A DNA stretch of 64,000 nucleotides from Ahniella sp. (lineage in GTDB: Bacteria; Pseudomonadota; Gammaproteobacteria; Xanthomonadales; Ahniellaceae). Position numbers and translations under genes: made by a program. The stretch covers positions 124,001 through 188,000 of the forward strand of contig JADJRU010000005.1 in the NCBI GenBank assembly GCA_016712105.1, read 5' to 3'. The notes under the pieces were generated by a model. It saw only the letters and a list, made by a program, of their open reading frames with translations. It searched no databases and was not told the origin of the DNA. Positions within the stretch are counted from its first letter, which is position 1, and each line of letters starts with the position of its first letter. Shown here piece by piece: positions 59,211 to 64,000 of the stretch.

Positions 59211-60390
59211 ATGTTCAAACCAATCGATATGGGCAATGACCTAGAGGCGGGGTACACCCACATTGATTGCCTGCTGCTTGCCGATTGGCTACCGCCGGAT
59301 TTTGGTGCAATCGGGCAATATGCGCTTCAGTATGCAGCGTCTCGCTCCGAATCTGGCGAGTCGGTCTGTCTGGTCGGTTTTTCCTCGATCGCGAACAGCA
59401 CCGAGGTTAGTCGGGTTGGACTCGGTCAACTAACAATCAAGCGTATATATCGCCCTGCATACGACCGGACTAGCTTGCCACGCCGGGCATTTTGGACAAT
59501 CGGCGCCAATTTTCGTTTGTTGTGGGCTGCTCGATCGTCATTGCGCTCGGCCAAGGAGGTCATCTTTACAGGATCTCCTCCTTACCTGCTCCACTTCATT
59601 GCACCGCTAAAGTGGCTGATTCGAGGCAGGCTCCGCTATAGAATTGCGGACTTTCATCCGGAATGTTTGATTGCCACTGTCTCGCGACCATCGCCATTTC
59701 TCAAGCTCATCAAGCGTTTGACATGGTTCTGGCGCAGACGGGTGGATGTACTTGAAATCATTGCCGAAGACCAACGGGCTCGACTGTTGTCTCATGGAGT
59801 GAAACCCGAACGCATCGAACTTCGTCGTGATCGATCTCCGGTTTCATTCGTGGGCGCCTCGGCAACGAAGCCCCCAGAAACGCTGAACGGCAAGAGAATC
59901 ATTTTGTACTCCGGCAACTGGGGTGTTGCGCACGATAGCGACACATTCATCGCCGGACTGGCTCAACTCTCAGAAACTGATCGCGATCGAATCGGCCTTT
60001 GGCTGAATGCCACCGGGGCTCGTTCGGAGACAGTTCGCGATGCGGCACGATCCCTCAGGTGCGGTTGCGCATACTGCGCCGTGCCCGCTTGACCAGCTTC
60101 CAGGCGTACTTTTAGCCGCGGACCTCCACCTGATCACTTTGGCTGATGCATTTGTCGGCCTAGTTTTGCCATCGAAGGTCTACGCCTGCATGGATTCAGA
60201 GCGCCCAATCGCTTTTCGTGGGAGCAGTTGCTCCGATGTCCACGCTTTGATTGTTGCACAGCGGGGATAATCGCGCCTATCGGCGCGCCAGTATCGGTCG
60301 ACCCGAGCTTGTCGCCGAGTCGATCCGAGAACTTCTCCTGGCCCGCGAGTCACGAAGAAGTCTTCGGTGACCGAGCAAGACCGTGCGCTT
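59211..60390 (+). pseudogene. Glycosyltransferase (GT-B, family 4-like), frameshifted
   Basis: From ATG 59211: HIDCLLLADWLPPDFGAIGQ, SARSSLRSAKEVIFTGSPPY and RIILYSGNWGVAHDSDTF. At about 60055-60065 the frame slips to LDQLPGVLLAADLHLITLAD and FVGLVLPSKVYACMDSERPI (donor-site helix), with a further slip near 60265. The end lies between 60270 and 60390, just before or overlapping the Smr gene. Local GC is lower than in the Smr gene that follows. Confidence 0.73.
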
Positions 60391-60894
60391 GTTCTGGAAT
60401 CGATCGGAAGCGCCAAACGTGTGCAATCAGAAGTTGTTGAGCCGGAGGCAAGATCTATCCGACCCATTCCGACGCAACGCATTCTGGATGACAAGCGGGT
60501 TACTGCCGAACTGATGACGCCACTGTCGGAGCATTTTGATCCGGATGCGGCCGAACCATTGAGATATCTCAAGAATGGTTATTCGCCAAAGTTGCTGGGG
60601 AAACTCGGTCGCGGCGAGTTCAGTGTCCGCGACCAGATTGATCTGCACCATATGACCCAGGCTGAGGCCCGTATTGTCATCAAGGATTTCATCGATGAGT
60701 GTATTGGTGCCGATCGACTCTGCGTTAAGATCATCCATGGCAAGGGCATGCGATCAGGCGAGGACGGACCAGTCCTGAAGGCTTTGTCAGACCGGATGCT
60801 GCGCCAACGGGGGGACGTGATTGCCTTTCGGTCTGCTCGGCACAACGACGGCGGATCCGGTGCCGTAATCGTGTTGTTGAAGGGGCGCGTTTGA
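60367..60894 (+). CDS. Smr domain protein (MutS2-like nuclease domain)
   Basis: A 175-residue protein from GTG 60367. An N-terminal charged region (EPEARSIRPIPTQRILDDKR) and a middle segment RYLKNGYSPKLLGKLGRGEF precede a complete Smr domain: VRDQIDLHHMTQAEARIVI, RLCVKIIHGKGMRSGEDGPV and GGSGAVIVLLKGRV. Members cleave or nick branched DNA or RNA. It is a conserved genomic gene that happens to lie between two glycan genes; codon use looks like that of the core genes. Confidence 0.88.
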   Translation: MTEQDRALVLESIGSAKRVQSEVVEPEARSIRPIPTQRILDDKRVTAELMTPLSEHFDPDAAEPLRYLKNGYSPKLLGKLGRGEFSVRDQIDLHHMTQAEARIVIKDFIDECIGADRLCVKIIHGKGMRSGEDGPVLKALSDRMLRQRGDVIAFRSARHNDGGSGAVIVLLKGRV

Positions 60895-60927
60895 TATGAA
60901 CATCTGCAAAAGACACATGGTGATCCT

Positions 60928-61689
60928 GTGCTGAGGTATTTGATCGAACAGGCCACTCGGAATCTTTCATTTAGGCGAGCCCTGCCCAAACGGTTTGGCG
61001 GCTCCCGCATCTACGTCTCGCCTTCAGCTGGATTGAGGTTTTTGTTCAATTCGATGGAGAGAGTGGATGCGCCACTCTTCTCTCAAACTGAAGAATTCGT
61101 GCGGCCCGGGAATGTAGTCTGGGATATTGGCGCGAATGTTGGACTGTTCTCTTTCGCCGCCGCACATTTGGCGGGCCCATCCGGGCTGGTTGTTTCTGTC
61201 GAGCCTGATGCTTGGCTAGTTCAACTGCTTCGCTGATCAACCCGGATAGCCCCAACATCCTCTGCACCGGTACACGTAATTCCGGCTGCTGTATCTCAGT
61301 CCGTTGATCTAAAAACGCTCAATATTGCGGCCCGATCTAGATCCTCCAACGCTCTGGCCGGCCATGGCTCATCTCAGGCGGGGGGCGTTTCCGAACAACA
61401 AAAGGTCATTTCCATTTCGCTGGACTGGCTTGCAGGACATTTTCCCGACCCCGATGTTATCAAGATCGATATAGAGGGCGCTGAATTTGAGGCACTCGCA
61501 GGCGCCGTAACAGTGCTCAAGCGAAAGCGCCCGTTGATCCTCTGCGAGGTAGCGTCTACCAATTCAGCGCAGGTGGGATCTCTGCTGCTATCCATGGACT
61601 ACAAGATTCTTGATGGCGAAGTTCCGACAGCGCAGCGAACAGAGTTGAGTGAAGCACCTTGGGCAACGGTTGCCATTCCGCCAGCGTGA
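60928..61689 (+). pseudogene. FkbM-family methyltransferase, one frameshift
   Basis: The first frame (60928-61236) has ALPKRFGGSRIYVSPSAGLR and VVWDIGANVGLFSFAAAHLA (motif I) with SVEPDAW (motif II), then stops. From about 61240 another frame continues with IPAAVSQSV, PDPDVIKIDIEGAEFEALAG and RPLILCEVASTNSA to a stop at 61689. Total about 250 residues. It is the fourth FkbM gene of the locus and its right border. Confidence 0.78.
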
Positions 61690-61810
61690 GCGAGGTGATT
61701 TCGAGAGCCATCAAGCAGTTTCGGCATCGGACAGTCGAAGCACACTCGTTTTTCCAAGTCGCGTCGTATCGAAATGACGAGTGCCCCAGCTGAACCAATT
61801 GACCTTCGAC

Positions 61811-62401
61811 CTACTCGAGCGACTCGACCGCCTCCACCCCAATCCAATCCACCTCCAACCAAAACGCCCCTTCGCGCTTGTCGCCAATCAGCAGGCCGAT
61901 CTCCCTGACATGGGCTGCATCCAGAGGCGGGCCATCGAGGGCCATGCCGCGGATTGTCGGTTTCAGTTCGGCCAGGGGAAGTCGGACTTCTGTCCAGGCG
62001 TCGGCCACCGTGGCGAAGCTGCTGCCGTATGACACCGCGATGCCGCGGAAGCGGGCATCGGTGGCGAGGCGGAGTTGGTAGGTTCGGCCGTCGCCTCTCA
62101 CTTTGAGGGTGATTGCTGAGGCTTGGCTCAGGTCGAAGGTTTTGCCTACGGTTCGTACGGAGGAGAAGCCGCCGTTGTTTTCGAGGGAGAGGGTTCCTTC
62201 GAAGCGTAGTCTTCCATTTGTGATTTCTGGGCCGCCGCTTGATCTGCCGCCCATCACGCCGTCGTTCACTGCTCGCCAGCTGGGTTCATTGGGATTGGCG
62301 TTGAAGCTGATGAGGGGTTTCATTGCGGGTTCCGGTGCTGCTTGGGTGGCGGCTGCTGTGGCTGTGAACAACAGGATGGCCAGAAGCGGGTTTGCTCGCA
62401 T
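61811..62401 (-). CDS. CIA30 (complex I intermediate-associated protein 30)-like protein
   Basis: A 196-residue protein with signal peptide (LLAILLFTATAAATQAAPE) followed by a CIA30-type beta-sandwich: SWRAVNDGVMGGRSSGGPE, FEGTLSLENNGGFSSVRT and ITLKVRGDGRTYQLRLATD. Bacterial members are of unknown function, mostly periplasmic. The NDGVMGGRSSG motif is the family signature. ATG 62401. Intact and again core-like in composition. Confidence 0.85.
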   Translation of the reverse strand: MRANPLLAILLFTATAAATQAAPEPAMKPLISFNANPNEPSWRAVNDGVMGGRSSGGPEITNGRLRFEGTLSLENNGGFSSVRTVGKTFDLSQASAITLKVRGDGRTYQLRLATDARFRGIAVSYGSSFATVADAWTEVRLPLAELKPTIRGMALDGPPLDAAHVREIGLLIGDKREGAFWLEVDWIGVEAVESLE

Positions 62402-62599
62402 GGCGGTTTCGGCGGGTTGGAGCGCTTAGTGCAGCGGCTGGCTTGTGATTCGGTTGTGAGGGTTTTGGTGGGGTGTTGAGTTTGCCGTTGAACGGGGCTG
62501 AGCTTCCTCCACAGGTTTGGGCTTTTGGTGGGATGGGCTCGCGCCTTGCGGGTTGTTCTGGTTGGGACTAGGGCTTCGTGGCTCTGGCTTATTGCTCTT

Positions 62600-62626
62600 C
62601 GCATCGCGGCTATCGCCGCTCCTACC
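62600..62626. repeat. REP element
   Basis: A diverged copy of the REP family, gcatcgcggctatcgccgct followed by cctacc. It overlaps the 3' end of the hypothetical gene by five bases and lies in the 220-base gap before the CIA30 start, which otherwise shows no gene. Confidence 0.7.
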
Positions 62627-63263
62627 GGCTGGACTGATAGCGGCTTTTGTTGGCTGCCCACCAGGCTTTCCACTTTTCTACTTGATGTTCTTCGTAGGTG
62701 ATGCGCTGCAGGTCGATTCTTGGGGCGGTTTCGTCGGTGATGAGCGTTGACAGGGCTACTACTGCGTGGTGTCTTGGCGCAGCGATGCCTACGTCGGTGT
62801 CGATTTCGCCGCTGGGGCCTCGCGGCCTGCCGCCTTCGGTTGGGTCGTTGAGTCGTTCGGCGATGGCGCGGATCATGTCGTTGCCGCCTACTTCCGTGGC
62901 GTCACGGAATGCATAGGACATTTCGTACAGGGATGTGGATTGGAGCTTCGCCTGGATGGCGGTTCTGGATGCGGCATCACCCAGGGCTGCGAGTGACTTT
63001 TGCAGTCTTCTTGATCGCCAGGGGTCGTTGGGATCCTGACCCTGATCGGCGCGGCGCTTCAGCTCATGGATCAGCTCCGGAACGATGCCGGTGGATTGTT
63101 CGCGTAGCGCTTCGATCTTGCCGGATTCTGCGCTGGCGATTGCTTTGGCGAGCCGATCGGGGTCGGCAAGGGCTTGCGCGGACAAAACCACCAAGGCCAG
63201 AAAGCTCATGAGCCAGCGGGTGACCTTGAGGTTTGAGATTGGGGCATTCTGGCTTCCATTCAT
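62622..63263 (-). CDS. Secreted protein of unknown function
   Basis: A 213-residue protein; the leader (LMSFLALVVLSAQALADPDR) has a hydrophobic core and an ALA-D cleavage site. The mature part is helix-rich (LREQSTGIVPELIHELKRRA, LQKSLAALGDAASRTAIQAK) and may be a HEAT-like scaffold; I do not recognise a family. A REP element lies on each side. It is downstream of, and probably unrelated to, the next gene, although both have helical repeat-like sequence. Confidence 0.68.
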   Translation of the reverse strand: MNGSQNAPISNLKVTRWLMSFLALVVLSAQALADPDRLAKAIASAESGKIEALREQSTGIVPELIHELKRRADQGQDPNDPWRSRRLQKSLAALGDAASRTAIQAKLQSTSLYEMSYAFRDATEVGGNDMIRAIAERLNDPTEGGRPRGPSGEIDTDVGIAAPRHHAVVALSTLITDETAPRIDLQRITYEEHQVEKWKAWWAANKSRYQSSR

Positions 63264-63270
63264 GCTCTAT

Positions 63271-63299
63271 CGCATCGCGGCTGAAGCCGCTCCCACAGG
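63271..63299. repeat. REP element
   Basis: A near-perfect copy of the family (cgcatcgcggctgaagccgc then tcccacagg), only seven bases after the start of the secreted gene and six before the stop of the edge gene. It divides the two minus-strand genes. Confidence 0.8.
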
Positions 63300-63305
63300 T
63301 TTGGG

Positions 63306-64000
63306 TTATTTGGCTGATGGATCGGTGGACACTTGCTTGAGGATGCGGTCGCGGGCTGGCTCTGGCATTGCCTTCATCCAATCGCATTTCGTCAGTACTG
63401 GCGATGAGGCGCGGATTTGGCGGTCCGCGGCTTCTGCCGATTCTGTGTAGCCGGGCAGGTCTGCATCGCAGGCAGCCAGAAGGTTCCAGAACGTGGCACG
63501 CACTCTTGCCGGGGCGGTTTCGGACAGACCGGATTCGATGGATCGCGTTCGCCACTGTGGGTCCAGGCCTAGAGGTGCCAAAGCGGCCAGCGTGGAGTGT
63601 TGTGCTGGCGCGAGGGTGTTCTTGAGGATTGTCTGGACATCCTGCGGCATGGGTTCGCCGGTGCCGGAGGTGATCCTTGCGAGGGTCAGTGCGAGCGTTG
63701 GCGTGTTGCGCAGGACAGGGTGTTGCCACAAGGTGTGCAGACTCTGGCGCATTGATTGGTCTATGTCCGGCTGGATCTCGACCCAGTCCAGCAGTTGCTC
63801 CAGTTCCCCGGCGTTCATGCGTTGGCGCAACGCGCCTGCATTTGGGTCGGCGAACAGCGCTGACATCTGATCCGCCGTTGACCGGCCATCGAGGATTTTG
63901 ATGTCTTCCAGGACAGGTTGATCCTCTGCGAGCACCAGCGGATAGGCCTTTGCGAGCAAGCCCATGCGCACCGGCAGACGCGCCAGTTGCGGCGCCGGCA
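63306..64000 (-). CDS. Hypothetical protein, partial at the right edge
   Basis: The frame is open to the window edge, reading PAPQLARLPVRMGLLAKAYP and on, so the start lies outside; a GTG at 63971 is unlikely to be the start because the sequence before it is equally protein-like. The visible 231 residues are helical and Leu-rich (AGELEQLLDWVEIQPDIDQS, LARITSGTGEPMPQD), with a possible armadillo-like repeat and no motif I recognise. It ends 43 bases before the start of the secreted protein's gene, so they may share a transcript. Confidence 0.55.
   Translation of the reverse strand, partial: PAPQLARLPVRMGLLAKAYPLVLAEDQPVLEDIKILDGRSTADQMSALFADPNAGALRQRMNAGELEQLLDWVEIQPDIDQSMRQSLHTLWQHPVLRNTPTLALTLARITSGTGEPMPQDVQTILKNTLAPAQHSTLAALAPLGLDPQWRTRSIESGLSETAPARVRATFWNLLAACDADLPGYTESAEAADRQIRASSPVLTKCDWMKAMPEPARDRILKQVSTDPSAK

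Noticed and set aside
30365..61689. Programmed frameshifting as the explanation of the frame breaks
   Set aside because: Breaks occur in many unrelated genes, in both directions and mostly without slippery heptamers; a shared technical or decay cause is simpler.

Overview
The window looks like chromosomal DNA of a high-GC gammaproteobacterium of the Xanthomonadales/Lysobacterales type. The basis is the gene set (a complete atpIBEFHAGDC operon, a sulfate-assimilation operon, a Rep helicase), the abundance of two REP-like palindrome families that I associate with that order (a 'cgcggctaaagccgctcccac' type and a 'ccttctcccg...cgggagaagg' type), and the protein sequences. I cannot name the species. 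No tRNA, rRNA, CRISPR array, transposase or phage gene was seen.

Layout. 1-3.66 kb: two minus-strand envelope/lipid genes (DUF1302 protein, VolA-like lipase), both frame-disrupted. 3.76-10.1 kb: a GT2 glycosyltransferase, a LON-substrate-binding-domain protein, and a minus-strand operon cysI-cysH-sat/cysC that takes sulfate to sulfide via APS and PAPS. 10.2-12.65 kb: an eroded patch in which an HNH nuclease is joined to a headless srkA, eptA is reduced to its first codons, PAP2 is intact, and a second srkA scrap remains. 12.65-16.7 kb: a secreted unknown protein, Rep helicase and a lipoprotein esterase. 16.7-24.0 kb: the intact ATP synthase operon with a recognisable sigma-70 promoter and a bidirectional terminator. 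24.0-26.1 kb: an esterase whose 5' end runs into a threefold tandem repeat of about 405 bp. 26.4-29.2 kb: three tightly packed signalling genes (cNMP+FHA, coiled-coil+FHA, STAS with a Pro/Ala tail).

29.2-61.7 kb is a large polysaccharide (EPS/O-antigen) locus. It opens with an acyltransferase, an RfaH/NusG paralogue, a perfect 12-base match to the ops element, an EPS-associated MarR regulator and a TviB-type UDP-GlcNAc dehydrogenase. FkbM methyltransferases, an asparagine-synthase-like amidotransferase, a Wzm/Wzt ABC exporter, a NodU-type carbamoyltransferase, about a dozen GT2/GT4 glycosyltransferases, a Wzy-like membrane protein and a WcaF-like acetyltransferase follow. Many genes overlap by 1-4 bases in an ATGA/GTGA/TTGA manner, which suggests one long translationally coupled transcript. 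No priming transferase or Wza/Wzc gene is inside the window. 61.8-64 kb: three minus-strand secreted or unknown proteins.

The main caution is that 1-3.6 kb and 30.4-61.7 kb carry about 30 single-base frame breaks, and two fusion junctions (about 10,557 and 35,343) lack the tail of one gene and the head of the next. The housekeeping core from 12.6 to 29 kb shows none. Consensus errors and recent real decay both remain possible. Genes with a broken frame are listed as pseudogenes over their full inferred span.
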